Position numbers and translations under genes: made by a program. From Chryseobacterium caseinilyticum (lineage in GTDB: Bacteria > Bacteroidota > Bacteroidia > Flavobacteriales > Weeksellaceae): a DNA stretch of 64,000 nt. Below are positions 25,148 through 34,687 of the stretch, piece after piece (position 1 is the stretch's first letter; every line of letters starts with the position of its first letter). The DNA lies in NCBI RefSeq assembly GCF_014837145.1, contig NZ_JACYFS010000001.1, positions 806,001-870,000 on the forward strand, written 5' to 3'. The notes below the pieces were generated by a model. That model was not told the origin of the DNA and ran no database searches. It saw nothing but the letters and a program-made list of their open reading frames with translations.

Positions 25148-28100
25148 TTATTCGGCAAGATTAATATCTTTTTGCTTGATCGGTTTGATTTTCTCCTGCA
25201 AAGTCTGGAAAACTACATACAGTACAGGGATGACAAATACTCCTAAAATAGTTCCTATCAACAATCCGATTGCTGCTCCCGTTGCAATAGATCTGTTTCC
25301 GACAGCACCGATTCCGCTTGCCAAAACCAATGGTAAAAGACCAAAGATAAAGGCTAAAGATGTCATTAAAATCGGTCTTAATCTCGCCTTCGCTGCATTA
25401 ATTGCAGAATCTACAATCGTTTCGCCGTGATGTCTTCGCTGTACTGCAAATTCGATAATCAAAATCGCATTTTTGGCCAATAATCCGACCAACATAATAA
25501 GTGCAATCTGGAAGTAGATGTTGTTTTCAAGCCCCATAATTTTCTGTCCGAAATAAGCACCCATTACCCCAAGAGGAAGTGAAATAACCACTACTAAAGG
25601 CAGAATGTAACTTTCGTACTGAGCAGAAAGGATAAAATAAACGAATACCAAACTCAAAGCAAAAATCAGTAAAGTCTGTGATCCTGAACTTAATTCTTCT
25701 CTGGTAAGACCTGTAAATTCTACATCATAATTTTGATCCAGCGTTTCTTTGGCAACAGCCTGGACCGCTGTAATCGCATCCCCCGAACTGAAGCCTGCTT
25801 TGTTGGCTCCTGTAATTTTCACCGAAGTAAATAAGTTGTAACGACCGACAGATTGCGGACCATACGTTTTAGTTAAAGTAACAAACTGTGAAATCGGCGA
25901 CATCTCTCCCGAACTTGTCTTTACATAATATTGATTTAAGTTCGCAGCATCTACTCTGTCTTCAGGCAATGCCTGAATCATCACTCTGAACTGCTTTCCG
26001 TATTTTGTGAAGTCAGCTCCGTAAATTCCACCAATATAGCCCTGCATGGCAGATAAGATATCATTCACTGAAACGCCTTTCTGTTTGGCTAACGGAACAT
26101 TAATTTCCATTAAATACTGAGGATATTTTGTATTGAAAGATGTCTGGGCAAATTCAATTTCCGGTCTCTGCATCAGATTTCCTATAAACTCATTAGTCTT
26201 GGCATCCAGCTGAGCAAAATCGCCTCCTGATTTATCTAAAAGTACCATCTCAAAACCTGCACTGTTACCGAATCCCGGTACACTTGGAGGCTGGAAGAAT
26301 ACTACTTTCGCATCAGGAACTTTTCCTGCAAGACCAAATAATCTTTTTGAAATCTCTTCGGAAGACAGGCCGTCTCCTTTTCTGTCATCGAACGGTTTCA
26401 GTTTAACGAAGGCAAGACCATTATTGCTACCGTTTCCGGAAAGTAATCCTCTACCTGTGGAAATTGTCACATTCTGAATTCCAGGAATTTTTAATGCTTC
26501 TTTCTGCAGAGTTTTCAGAACGGTATAAGTTCTTTCCATCGAAGCTCCCGGCGGAAGCTGAACATCTGTAAAGATAATTCCTCTGTCTTCGGTTGGTACG
26601 AAACCTTTTTTCATACTTCCGTTTGCCCAATAGATAATTCCTCCTGTTACAATCAGAATGACTAAAGTCACCCACTTGTGTTTAATCAGGAAATTAAATC
26701 CTCTTCCGTAACGGTCTGTAGCGGTTTTGAAACCAATATTAAATTTATAGAAGAACTTTTTAATAAAGTTTAAATCTTTATATTCTTTGTGGTGTTCTTC
26801 ATGAGGCTTTAAAAATAACGAACATAAAACCGGACTCAAAGTAAGTGCATTGACTGCGGAGATAATGATCGCAATGATTAAAGTGATACCAAACTGCTGA
26901 TAAAACACACCGGTAGGCCCTGTAATAAATGTTACCGGAATAAATACTGCTGCCATTACCAAGGTAATTGAGATAATCGCTCCGGTGATCTCATCCATCG
27001 CTTCAATGGTTGCTTTTTTCGCATCAGAAATTCCATTTTCCATTTTGGCGTGAACGGCTTCTACAACAACGATCGCATCATCGACCACAATACCAATGGC
27101 CAGTACTAAAGCGAATAAAGTTAAAAGGTTTAATGAATATCCAAACAGATTCAGGAAAAAGAATGTTCCCACAATCGAAACCGGAACCGCAATCGCCGGA
27201 ATTAAAGTAGATCTGAAATCCTGTAAAAATATATAAACTACGATAAATACAAGAATAAATGCCTCGATCAAAGTATGAATTACCTTTTCAATTGATGCGT
27301 CCAGGAATTCGTTTGTATCAAAGTTAAAAGTATATTTTACACCTTCCGGATAAGAGCCTTCATTTTCTTTCAGCTGTTTTTTAATATTTTCAATAATCTC
27401 CTGAGCATTTGATCCCGGAGTCTGGAAAACCCCCATACTGATGGAAGGATAATCACCGTTTTCACCTACTCCTGAATAAGAAAGACCGCCTAATTCTACT
27501 TTAGCAACATCTTTCAGCATTAAATTCTGTCCGTCGGGCAAAGATTTGATAATGATGTCGTCATACTGCTCTTTCTCACTGAATTTTCCGACATATTTAA
27601 TGATATATTCAAAAGAACTTCCGCTGTTTTGTCCTAAAGAACCTGCAGCTGCTTCTCTACTCTGATCATTGATGGCATTGGTCACTTCAGCAGGTGTAAT
27701 TCCGTAAGCTGCCAATTTTGCAGGATCGAGCCAGATTCTCATCGAATAGTTTTTTCCACCAAAAACGTTGGCTTCACCTACTCCATTAATCCTCTGAAGA
27801 TCTGGAATAACGTTAATATTCAGAAAGTTCTGAAGATAAACATCGTCAATATTTTTGTTTTCAGAATAAAAAGACAGGTACATCAAAGCACTGGTCTGCT
27901 GTTTCTGTGTTACAACTCCGGCTCTCGTTACCTCACTTGGTAGAAGCGGGGACGCTCTCGCAACACGGTTCTGTACGTTTACGGCAGCAATATCAGCATC
28001 AACACCCTGCTTAAAAAATACCTGAATCTGTGCTGAACCGTCGTTTCCGGCAGTTGACGTAATGTAATCCATTCCTTCAACACCGTTGATCTGTTCTTCC

Positions 28101-28294
28101 AAAGGAACGACCACACTTTTCATTACTGTTTCGGCGTTGGCTCCGGTGTAATTTGCTCTTACACTTACTGTCGCAGGTGCGATGTCAGGATATTGTGTCA
28201 CCGGCAGTGCTGTAAGCCCCAAAACCCCGAGAATAACGATCAGGATTGAGATTACAGTGGATAAAACCGGTCTATTAATAAAGTTTTTGATCAT
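25148..28294 (-). CDS. RND multidrug efflux permease, HAE1/AcrB type
   Basis: 1048 residues, typical length. N-terminus MIKNFINRPVLSTVISILIVILGVLGL is TM1. The proton-relay aspartates are present in TM4 (ALVLAIGIVVDDAIVVVEAV, about residues 393-412). The 12-helix arrangement and two large periplasmic loops are intact, ending in FVIPVLYVVFQTLQEKIKP. It exports hydrophobic or amphiphilic compounds using the proton gradient. Start overlaps the adaptor stop by one base (TAATG). Confidence 0.96.
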   Translation of the reverse strand: MIKNFINRPVLSTVISILIVILGVLGLTALPVTQYPDIAPATVSVRANYTGANAETVMKSVVVPLEEQINGVEGMDYITSTAGNDGSAQIQVFFKQGVDADIAAVNVQNRVARASPLLPSEVTRAGVVTQKQQTSALMYLSFYSENKNIDDVYLQNFLNINVIPDLQRINGVGEANVFGGKNYSMRIWLDPAKLAAYGITPAEVTNAINDQSREAAAGSLGQNSGSSFEYIIKYVGKFSEKEQYDDIIIKSLPDGQNLMLKDVAKVELGGLSYSGVGENGDYPSISMGVFQTPGSNAQEIIENIKKQLKENEGSYPEGVKYTFNFDTNEFLDASIEKVIHTLIEAFILVFIVVYIFLQDFRSTLIPAIAVPVSIVGTFFFLNLFGYSLNLLTLFALVLAIGIVVDDAIVVVEAVHAKMENGISDAKKATIEAMDEITGAIISITLVMAAVFIPVTFITGPTGVFYQQFGITLIIAIIISAVNALTLSPVLCSLFLKPHEEHHKEYKDLNFIKKFFYKFNIGFKTATDRYGRGFNFLIKHKWVTLVILIVTGGIIYWANGSMKKGFVPTEDRGIIFTDVQLPPGASMERTYTVLKTLQKEALKIPGIQNVTISTGRGLLSGNGSNNGLAFVKLKPFDDRKGDGLSSEEISKRLFGLAGKVPDAKVVFFQPPSVPGFGNSAGFEMVLLDKSGGDFAQLDAKTNEFIGNLMQRPEIEFAQTSFNTKYPQYLMEINVPLAKQKGVSVNDILSAMQGYIGGIYGADFTKYGKQFRVMIQALPEDRVDAANLNQYYVKTSSGEMSPISQFVTLTKTYGPQSVGRYNLFTSVKITGANKAGFSSGDAITAVQAVAKETLDQNYDVEFTGLTREELSSGSQTLLIFALSLVFVYFILSAQYESYILPLVVVISLPLGVMGAYFGQKIMGLENNIYFQIALIMLVGLLAKNAILIIEFAVQRRHHGETIVDSAINAAKARLRPILMTSLAFIFGLLPLVLASGIGAVGNRSIATGAAIGLLIGTILGVFVIPVLYVVFQTLQEKIKPIKQKDINLAE

Positions 28295-29478
28295 TAGAAT
28301 TTCGGTTTTATGGATTTCACAATCTGATCAGTTGTCGTAGGCTGCGGTTTCACTGGTGTTCCGTTTTTCAACGTTCCGGTACCGGCTGCCACTACAGGAT
28401 CTCCCACTTTTACTCCATCTTTAATTAATGCTAAATTGTCGATTCTGTCAATGATATTAACGACAGCATTTCTGGCAGTGTCTTTATTAACTTTATAAAC
28501 ATAAACGATTCCCTGCTGTTCGTAAGTAGCACCTTCAGGTACGACAAGAACATTGTTGTAATATTTCGGAAGTCTTATTTTACCACTGTTTCCGTTGCTT
28601 AAAAGTTTTTGAGCATTGGTAAATGAAACTCTGAACTGAATAGTTCCGGTTGTAGGATCAATCTGTCCGGTAATGGCTTCCACTCTACCTTTTTCAGGAT
28701 ATAAGCTTCCGTTGGCCAATTCAAGCTCAACCATCGGAATATTTTTGATTTTCTGAGGCATTGTCGCACCTTCTGATTTTTCAAGGAAATCAAAATATTC
28801 CTTTTCATTCATCGAAAAGTATGCGTAAATTTCTGAAGTGTCGGAAACTGTTGTTAAAGCAGTCTGATCATTTGGCCCAACCAAACTTCCTACTCTCAAA
28901 GGTAACTTCCCTACAACACCAGAAATAGGCGCTCGGATAATAGAATAATCTACATTGGCTGCAGCTCCTTTATAATTGGCATTTGCCTGTTCTCTTGCCG
29001 CTTTTGCCTGCTGCACCTGAGCCTGAGCCTGAGCAAGATTGGCCTGTGCAGTCTGAAGCTGAACACTGCTGATGATTTTTTTATCAACCAGCGGTTTCAG
29101 TTTATTAACTTCCACCTGTGCTGCATTAACAGCGGCCTGGGCTGCTGCGATATTGGACTGTGCTGCACCAACACCAGCTTTTGCTGCGGCTGCGGTTTCA
29201 TTTAAAGTATTGGTTTCCAGACGGAATAAGGGTTGACCTTTCGTCACAAATTGCCCTTCATCTACCAAAACCTGAGTGATGTAACCCTGAATTTTGGCTC
29301 TCACATCATTGTTGACTTTACCTTCAATACTTGCCGGAAAAGTCTGGTAACCTGTGATATTTCTGCTTTCAACTTTCACCACCGGAAAGGGTTTGGCGGC
29401 TTCCTGTTTAGGCTCTTCTTTCTTACAAGACGCGAGCGCCAGTGCAGCGAAAGAAAGGAGTATAAGTTTGTTATTCAT
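28294..29478 (-). CDS. RND efflux periplasmic adaptor lipoprotein
   Basis: 394 residues of the AcrA/HlyD family. Lipoprotein signal MNNKLILLSFAALALASC, then barrel-sandwich, lipoyl half (KIQGYITQVLVDEGQFVTKGQPLFRLE), a long Ala/Gln-rich hairpin about residues 95-175, and the second lipoyl half (IIRAPISGVVGKLPLRVGSLVG). It bridges the permease and the outer-membrane channel. Its ATG lies one base after the regulator stop. Confidence 0.95.
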   Translation of the reverse strand: MNNKLILLSFAALALASCKKEEPKQEAAKPFPVVKVESRNITGYQTFPASIEGKVNNDVRAKIQGYITQVLVDEGQFVTKGQPLFRLETNTLNETAAAAKAGVGAAQSNIAAAQAAVNAAQVEVNKLKPLVDKKIISSVQLQTAQANLAQAQAQVQQAKAAREQANANYKGAAANVDYSIIRAPISGVVGKLPLRVGSLVGPNDQTALTTVSDTSEIYAYFSMNEKEYFDFLEKSEGATMPQKIKNIPMVELELANGSLYPEKGRVEAITGQIDPTTGTIQFRVSFTNAQKLLSNGNSGKIRLPKYYNNVLVVPEGATYEQQGIVYVYKVNKDTARNAVVNIIDRIDNLALIKDGVKVGDPVVAAGTGTLKNGTPVKPQPTTTDQIVKSIKPKF

Positions 29479-29479
29479 T

Positions 29480-29962
29480 TTATAGTTTATTAAGAGATTC
29501 CTGTATGTTTATGATATTTTTTTTGAGAAGATCTTTGTAGGCAATGATCCTGTCATTATATTCTTCGTAAGTCACATTACTGTTTTTATTAAATGCATCA
29601 AGCTCATCCAGAAGTTTCAGTTCATCCTGCATTTTCTGAACGATTTTTTCAAATCTTATCCTTTTGTAATCGTCGTTGATGAAAAAAAATCTTTTTCTTT
29701 CATCAATTTTGTTTACATCAACAATGAGTTCTGCATTTAAAAGCAAAACCAGACTTGTGGATACCGAGCTTTTACTGGCACCAAAAACTTCTACAAATTC
29801 ATCAAACGTGATTCCTTTTTTCTGAAAATCAAAAAGGAGATATGCGTAAATTTTTGAAGCTAAGGGTGGTATATTAAAAACCGTACCGTAAAATCTTACG
29901 GCATCCTGAAAAATTTTTTCATCAAAGTGTGTATGTTTATCCAAACTAAAAATTTTCAACAA
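29480..29962 (-). CDS. GbsR/MarR-type regulator of the efflux operon
   Basis: 160 residues with a winged-helix core (PPLASKIYAYLLFDFQKKGITFDEFVEVFGASKSSVSTSLVLLLNAELI) and a helical C-terminal dimerisation part. The pattern is that of GbsR-like MarR regulators, which often sit first in RND operons and repress them. No ATG is available: the frame offers TTG at 29962, 29959 or 29947. I keep the longest, but TTG 29947 (reading MDKHTHFDEK) is attractive because a TATTTTTG box overlaps the first two. Confidence 0.82.
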   Translation of the reverse strand: MLKIFSLDKHTHFDEKIFQDAVRFYGTVFNIPPLASKIYAYLLFDFQKKGITFDEFVEVFGASKSSVSTSLVLLLNAELIVDVNKIDERKRFFFINDDYKRIRFEKIVQKMQDELKLLDELDAFNKNSNVTYEEYNDRIIAYKDLLKKNIINIQESLNKL

Positions 29963-29995
29963 AAATAGATATTGGTTCGGAACAAAACGAACAAA
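29960..29995 (-). promoter_or_regulatory. promoter and candidate operator of the efflux operon
   Basis: The minus strand reads TATTTTTG at 29967-29960, with TTTG at 29995-29992. Between them lies GTTCGGAAC (29975-29983), a perfect palindrome around one base, and a further GAAC half-site at 29989-29992. Position over the promoter suggests binding by the operon's own regulator. Confidence 0.5.
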
Positions 29996-30060
29996 GGTGA
30001 TAGACTTTTTTAATCAATTGTTTAAGAAAGAATCAATGAAAGTTAAATTTAACTTTTGCC

Positions 30061-30573
30061 TTAAAATATAATCTTCTCAAAAGCTTTTCTCATGCCGCCG
30101 GCAAGCATCACCTCTCCGCAATAGGAGTATCCTTTAGATTCAAGTATTCTGAGCATGGCGAGATTATCAAAATTGGTATCCACTTTTATGCTTTTAATGT
30201 TTTGAGATCTTGTGAATTCTTCAATTTTATTAAAGAGAAATTTTACCATTCCTTTTCCTGAAAATTTTTCGTCAACAGCTACGCGGTGGATGACGACAAA
30301 TTCTCCGTCGCTGAGCCATGCACCTTCTATTGACGAATACGCAGGTTCGTCATTTAAAATCAACGCGGTGTATACTGCAATTTCATCATCAACGGTTAAT
30401 ACGTATCCGAAATGTTTTGCAATGTCTGATTCTATTGTATTTCTGTTTGGGTAACCATTTTGCCATTGGCTACTTCCCTCCTGTCTCCGCCTTTCAATTG
30501 CCTGCTGAATAATTTCCCAGATCTGCCCGGCTTCAGATATCAGGGCTTCTCTCATTTCGATTTTAGGTTCCAT
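30061..30573 (-). CDS. GNAT N-acetyltransferase
   Basis: 170 residues. N-terminus IEMREALISEAGQIWEIIQQAIERRRQEGSSQWQNGYP is characteristic of a GNAT subgroup. The acetyl-CoA site is in VVIHRVAVDEKFSGKGMVKFLFNKIEEF (GKGM in place of GxGxG/A). The C-terminal ILESKGYSYCGEVM fits the fold. Substrate unknown. Stands between the efflux operon and DUF2007. Confidence 0.85.
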   Translation of the reverse strand: MEPKIEMREALISEAGQIWEIIQQAIERRRQEGSSQWQNGYPNRNTIESDIAKHFGYVLTVDDEIAVYTALILNDEPAYSSIEGAWLSDGEFVVIHRVAVDEKFSGKGMVKFLFNKIEEFTRSQNIKSIKVDTNFDNLAMLRILESKGYSYCGEVMLAGGMRKAFEKIIF

Positions 30574-30618
30574 GTTTTAATTTTGGTTTTTAAACTGGAT
30601 CTCTCTGATGTCAATCCA

Positions 30619-30654
30619 TAAAAAACCGAAAACTAATAGAATTAATTTTCGGTT
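30619..30654 (-). terminator. terminator of the DUF2007 gene
   Basis: AACCGAAAA (30624-30632) pairs with TTTTCGGTT (30646-30654); the minus strand follows with TTTTTTATGG. Confidence 0.75.
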
Positions 30655-30689
30655 CCGAAGTAGTAAAATTTAAAATTATGAAATTGTTT

Positions 30690-30920
30690 TTATTTATTCT
30701 CACTCTGTTGGAGATAAGCATCAATTACATCAAATGCTTTTTTTTCGTCCTGTAAGTCTACCATTACCTTTAATGATGTAGCCGTAGGCGTTGTCGTAAA
30801 GGTCAGATAATTATTTTCTGTTGCATTGGCAATTTCAGCTTCATCAAGCTTTGACTTAATCAACTGAATTTCTGCAGGTTTATCACTTTCAAATACTGAT
30901 ACTCTCGTGTTTCTTTCCAT
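30690..30920 (-). CDS. DUF2007 small protein
   Basis: 76 residues: RVSVFESDKPAEIQLIKSKLDEAEIANATENN, then VMVDLQDEKKAFDVIDAYLQQ. This is the compact DUF2007 domain, related to PII-like ferredoxin folds and labelled as a putative signal-transducing domain. Cytoplasmic, complete. Follows the lysine aminotransferase by 63 bases on the same strand. Confidence 0.85.
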   Translation of the reverse strand: MERNTRVSVFESDKPAEIQLIKSKLDEAEIANATENNYLTFTTTPTATSLKVMVDLQDEKKAFDVIDAYLQQSENK

Positions 30921-30983
30921 ATACTTTTCATTTTGAGTATCTAAAATTATGGAAAAAATTATAAAAAAGCAAATCTGAGTATT

Positions 30984-32309
30984 TTAAATTTTATTAATAT
31001 TGTTTTCAATTTTATCCAAAGCAATCTGAATTTCTTCTTTCGTAACGTTCAGATGAGGTCTGAAACGGATAGACTGATCTCCACACGAAAGGATGATTAA
31101 ACCGTCGTTGTACAGCTCACTTCTCATCTTATCTCTTTGCTCACCGGAGGGCAGATCTATGGCACACATCAGACCTTTTCCTCTGGCGTTAGATAATTTC
31201 TCAGGATATTTCTGAGCCAATTTCTGCAGTCCTTCCAAAAGATATTCACCAACAGTATTCGCATTTTCTAAAAGATTTTCTTTTTCAATCACTTCCATCA
31301 CCAGCTGGAAACGGAGCATATCAATTAAATTTCCACCAAAAGTAGAATTGATTCTTGAGCTTTCTCTGAAAACATTATTCGGGATCTCGTCAAACTTTTC
31401 TTTATTGGCTAAAACACCGCACACCTGAGTTTTCTTACCAAAAGAAATAATATCAGGTCTTACGCTTAAATGTTCAAATGCCCACATTTTGCCTGTAATT
31501 CCGATGCCTGTCTGCACTTCATCAAAAATTAAAAGTACTTCATGCTCATCACAAATCTTTCTTAATCCAACAAAAAACTCATCTCTGAAATGATTGTCAC
31601 CACCTTCAGCCTGAATAGGTTCAATGATAATGCATGCTACCTTATCAGGATTGGATATTATTGCCTCTGTAATTTGAATTAATGCCAGATTTTCATTCTT
31701 AATAGTTTCCTCTAAATTTTCTTCCGTAACCGGGAAAGTTAATTTCGGGTTTAAAATTCTTGGCCAGTCAAACAGCGGAAAGTACTGATACTTTCTTGGG
31801 TCTGTAGTGTTTGTCAAACTTAAAGTATAACCACTTCGCCCATGAAAAGCCTGTCTGAAATGAATACAGATTCCTGCTTCGATATCTAAACCTTTTTCGA
31901 AATTTTTCCTTGTTTTCCAGTCGAAACATGCTTTCATCGCATTTTCAACGCCTAAAGCACCGCCTTCAATAAAGAAAGCGTACTGTAATTCGTCAGGTAA
32001 AACCACTCTTTCGAAAACATCAAGAAAATGAGCGTATTCCTTAGAATAAACGTCGGCCAAAGTGGGTTTGTTGACTGCCATTTTTCCTAACCATTCAGAT
32101 TTTTCCACTAGATAGGGATGATTGTAACCAATGGAAGCCGAGCCGAACATTGAAAACATATCCAGAAAATTTTTCCCTGAAATCGAATCATGAATCCATG
32201 ATCCGTGAGAGTTTTCAATATCCATTACAAAGTCGAAACCGTCTGCCAAAACGTGTTTTCCTACAGTTTCTTTTATTTTATTTGTTTGAATTTGAATAGT
32301 GTTATCCAT
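30984..32309 (-). CDS. lat: L-lysine 6-transaminase
   Basis: A 441-residue class III PLP aminotransferase. The PLP-binding region shows D263 in FDEVQTGIG and the Schiff-base lysine K292 or K293 in ISFGKKTQVCG. N-terminal GSWIHDSISGKNFLDMFSMFGSASIGYNHP and AFFIEGGALGVENAMKACFDWK are typical of the lysine epsilon-aminotransferase group known from Flavobacterium lutescens. It converts lysine to allysine, which cyclises to piperideine-6-carboxylate. The ALDH7 enzyme two genes upstream is the expected next step. Confidence 0.93.
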   Translation of the reverse strand: MDNTIQIQTNKIKETVGKHVLADGFDFVMDIENSHGSWIHDSISGKNFLDMFSMFGSASIGYNHPYLVEKSEWLGKMAVNKPTLADVYSKEYAHFLDVFERVVLPDELQYAFFIEGGALGVENAMKACFDWKTRKNFEKGLDIEAGICIHFRQAFHGRSGYTLSLTNTTDPRKYQYFPLFDWPRILNPKLTFPVTEENLEETIKNENLALIQITEAIISNPDKVACIIIEPIQAEGGDNHFRDEFFVGLRKICDEHEVLLIFDEVQTGIGITGKMWAFEHLSVRPDIISFGKKTQVCGVLANKEKFDEIPNNVFRESSRINSTFGGNLIDMLRFQLVMEVIEKENLLENANTVGEYLLEGLQKLAQKYPEKLSNARGKGLMCAIDLPSGEQRDKMRSELYNDGLIILSCGDQSIRFRPHLNVTKEEIQIALDKIENNINKI

Positions 32310-32310
32310 A

Positions 32311-32802
32311 TTAATTTAAATTATTAGAGATGAATTGTAGAAAATAATGATTATTTATTTTCGTTTTAAGAAACCATTTTCCGTTTTTTAAATCAAAAAG
32401 CACCAAATAAGTTTCATTTTTTCTGTATTGAACTAAAGCTTGATTCTTATCAGTACTAAAACCAATATTGGAAAAACGAAGTAATTCTTCTCCATTATTG
32501 TCTGTGATAATGATTTTTTTATCCGTAAAAAAATTATTATTGATTATGCTTTTGATTCCTTTATTTTTAATAAAATTTTTGCAAGTACTTTTTTTGAGAA
32601 ATAAAAATTTTCTCATGTACATTCTGTATTCTTCATCATCAGAAATCTCATAGCCCACGGAAAAAACTTTGTTACTAATTTTAATTTCCTTTTCCGGAAA
32701 ACTATTGATAAGTAAAGAATAAATTTCTTCCTGATCCTTATCTTGGGCAAAGGAAGCTGATGAGGATAAGGTGATGGCTATGAATAGTGATTTTAAAAAC
32801 AC
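32311..32802 (-). CDS. exported protein of unknown function inside the lysine unit
   Basis: 163 residues from a GTG start. The first 19 residues (MFLKSLFIAITLSSSASFA) look like a signal peptide. The rest is polar with strands (NKVFSVGYEISDDEEYRMYMRKFL, KIIITDNNGEELLRFSNIGF, NQALVQYRKNETYLVLFDLKNG). No family recognised. Its GTG overlaps the aldehyde dehydrogenase stop (TAGTG) and it ends one base before lat, so translation is coupled on both sides. Confidence 0.65.
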   Translation of the reverse strand: MFLKSLFIAITLSSSASFAQDKDQEEIYSLLINSFPEKEIKISNKVFSVGYEISDDEEYRMYMRKFLFLKKSTCKNFIKNKGIKSIINNNFFTDKKIIITDNNGEELLRFSNIGFSTDKNQALVQYRKNETYLVLFDLKNGKWFLKTKINNHYFLQFISNNLN

Positions 32803-34352
32803 TATAAATCAAATTTAATTCCCTGAGCCAATGGAAGACTTGCTGTATAATTAATAGTATTCGTTTGTCTTCTCATGTAATATTTCCAGACATCAGAACC
32901 AGATTCTCTGCCGCCACCGGTTTCTTTTTCACCGCCAAAAGCTCCGCCGATTTCCGCACCTGAAGTTCCGATATTCACATTGGCAATACCACAGTCTGAA
33001 CCGGCGTGGGAAAGGAATAATTCTGCTTCTCTCAAATTCTGAGTCATAATCGCCGAAGACAATCCCTGAGGAACATCATTCTGAATCGCGATTGCCTCTT
33101 CCAGAGTTGAATATTTGATTAAATATAAAATAGGTGCAAAAGTTTCGTGCTGAACGATTTCAAAGGAATTTTCAACTTCAGCGATGCACGGTTTTACATA
33201 ACATCCCGATTCATACTCTTTTCCTTCCAAAACTTCACCTTCAACAACGAATTTTCCGCCTTCCGCTTTACATTTTTCAATCGCCAGCTCATATTGATTT
33301 ACTGCTTCAACGTCGATCAGCGGTCCAACGTGCATATTTTCATCTAAAGGATTTCCGATTTTTAACTGTCCGTAAGCTTTTGCAAGACGGTTTTTTACTT
33401 CGTCGTAAACGCTTTCGTGAATAATCAGTCTTCTTGTAGAAGTACATCTTTGTCCTGCTGTCCCTACAGCTCCGAAAACGGCTCCGATAATTGACATATC
33501 CAGGTCAGCATCTTTGGAAATGATGATGGCATTGTTTCCACCCAATTCAAGGATTGATTTGCCAAATCTTTCAGCTACTTTAGAAGAAACCATTCTTCCC
33601 ACTCTTGTAGAACCTGTGAATGATACCAAAGCAACACGTTTGTCATCCACCAGCTTTTGTCCGATCTCATGATCGGCAACCATTACGCTTGAAATCCCTT
33701 CAGGTAAGTTATTTTCCTTTAAAACTTCATTCATGATATTCTGACAGGCAACTGCACAGAGTGGTGTTTTTTCTGAAGGTTTCCAGATGGTAACGTTGCC
33801 ACAGATCCAGGCTAAAGCTGTATTCCATGCCCAAACTGCCACCGGAAAGTTGAATGCTGTGATGATGCTCACAATCCCAAGCGGGTGATATTGCTCGTAC
33901 ATTCTGTGACCCGGTCTTTCTGAATGCATGGTGTACCCGTGAAGCTGTCTTGATAAACCAACTGCAAAGTCGCAGATGTCGATCATTTCCTGTACTTCAC
34001 CAAGGCCTTCCTGCAGAGATTTTCCCATTTCGTAGGAAACCAGTTTGCCGAGGTCATCTTTATATTCTCTTAATTTTTGCCCGAGCTGGCGTACGATTTC
34101 GCCTCTTTTTGGTGCAGGCATTGTGCGGAATTCAAGAAATGCTTTCTGAGCAGATTCCATTACTCTGTCGTAATCTTTTTCGCCCGATAATTTTACTTTT
34201 CCAATTAATCTTCCGTCTGCCGGAGAATAACTTTCTATTGTTTTTCCTGATGCAAAAAATTTACCTCCTGTAGAAGTTCCTTTGTTTTCATCTTTGATTC
34301 CTAAATTTTTTAATGATTTTTCAATTCCGAAATCTTTGACCTTTTTTGACAT
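32802..34352 (-). CDS. ALDH7-type aldehyde dehydrogenase (aminoadipate semialdehyde dehydrogenase)
   Basis: 516 residues from the ATG at 34352 (MSKKVKDFGIEKSLKNLGI). An earlier ATG at 34427 adds 25 residues rich in aromatics that do not fit. Catalytic E269 in LELGGNN and C303 in TAGQRCTSTRR are present; TAGQRCT..RR is the antiquitin/ALDH7 form. With Lat downstream, oxidation of allysine/piperideine-6-carboxylate to 2-aminoadipate is the likely reaction. First gene of the lysine unit, divergent from a small membrane protein. Confidence 0.92.
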   Translation of the reverse strand: MSKKVKDFGIEKSLKNLGIKDENKGTSTGGKFFASGKTIESYSPADGRLIGKVKLSGEKDYDRVMESAQKAFLEFRTMPAPKRGEIVRQLGQKLREYKDDLGKLVSYEMGKSLQEGLGEVQEMIDICDFAVGLSRQLHGYTMHSERPGHRMYEQYHPLGIVSIITAFNFPVAVWAWNTALAWICGNVTIWKPSEKTPLCAVACQNIMNEVLKENNLPEGISSVMVADHEIGQKLVDDKRVALVSFTGSTRVGRMVSSKVAERFGKSILELGGNNAIIISKDADLDMSIIGAVFGAVGTAGQRCTSTRRLIIHESVYDEVKNRLAKAYGQLKIGNPLDENMHVGPLIDVEAVNQYELAIEKCKAEGGKFVVEGEVLEGKEYESGCYVKPCIAEVENSFEIVQHETFAPILYLIKYSTLEEAIAIQNDVPQGLSSAIMTQNLREAELFLSHAGSDCGIANVNIGTSGAEIGGAFGGEKETGGGRESGSDVWKYYMRRQTNTINYTASLPLAQGIKFDL

Positions 34353-34432
34353 AAAAATTTTACTTTTCGTTTTTCTAAAGATAAAAAAATATCCGGTACC
34401 GCGAAATTTTATAAAATTTAAAACCAAAATTA

Positions 34433-34463
34433 TTTGGAATGATTATAAACATACTTATCTTTG
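34433..34463 (+). promoter_or_regulatory. promoter of the 65-residue membrane protein
   Basis: TTTG at 34433-34436, exactly 19 bases, then TATCTTTG at 34456-34463; the ATG follows at 34489. A near-ideal Bacteroidetes promoter. Confidence 0.8.
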
Positions 34464-34488
34464 TGCAGTAATCATTTGAAATTCAGAG

Positions 34489-34686
34489 ATGGAAAACAAT
34501 AAGGTACTTGATGAGGCAACTGAAGAAAAGAAAAAATCTAAATGGAAGCAGCTTGTGAAGAAATTCGGAGTTGGCGGCATTATTTTCTTCACCGTGAAAG
34601 GAATCATTACTTCCACCCTAATTTATTTCCTGGGAAAAAATTTCTGGACGGTGATTAATGATTACTTCGCAAACCTTTTTGGATAA
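34489..34686 (+). CDS. small single-pass membrane protein, unknown
   Basis: 65 residues. A charged N-terminus (MENNKVLDEATEEKKKSKWKQLVKK) precedes one hydrophobic helix at about 27-48 (GVGGIIFFTVKGIITSTLIYFLG) and a short aromatic tail. The strong promoter just upstream supports it as a real gene. No family or function recognised. Confidence 0.72.
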   Translation: MENNKVLDEATEEKKKSKWKQLVKKFGVGGIIFFTVKGIITSTLIYFLGKNFWTVINDYFANLFG

Positions 34687-34687
34687 A

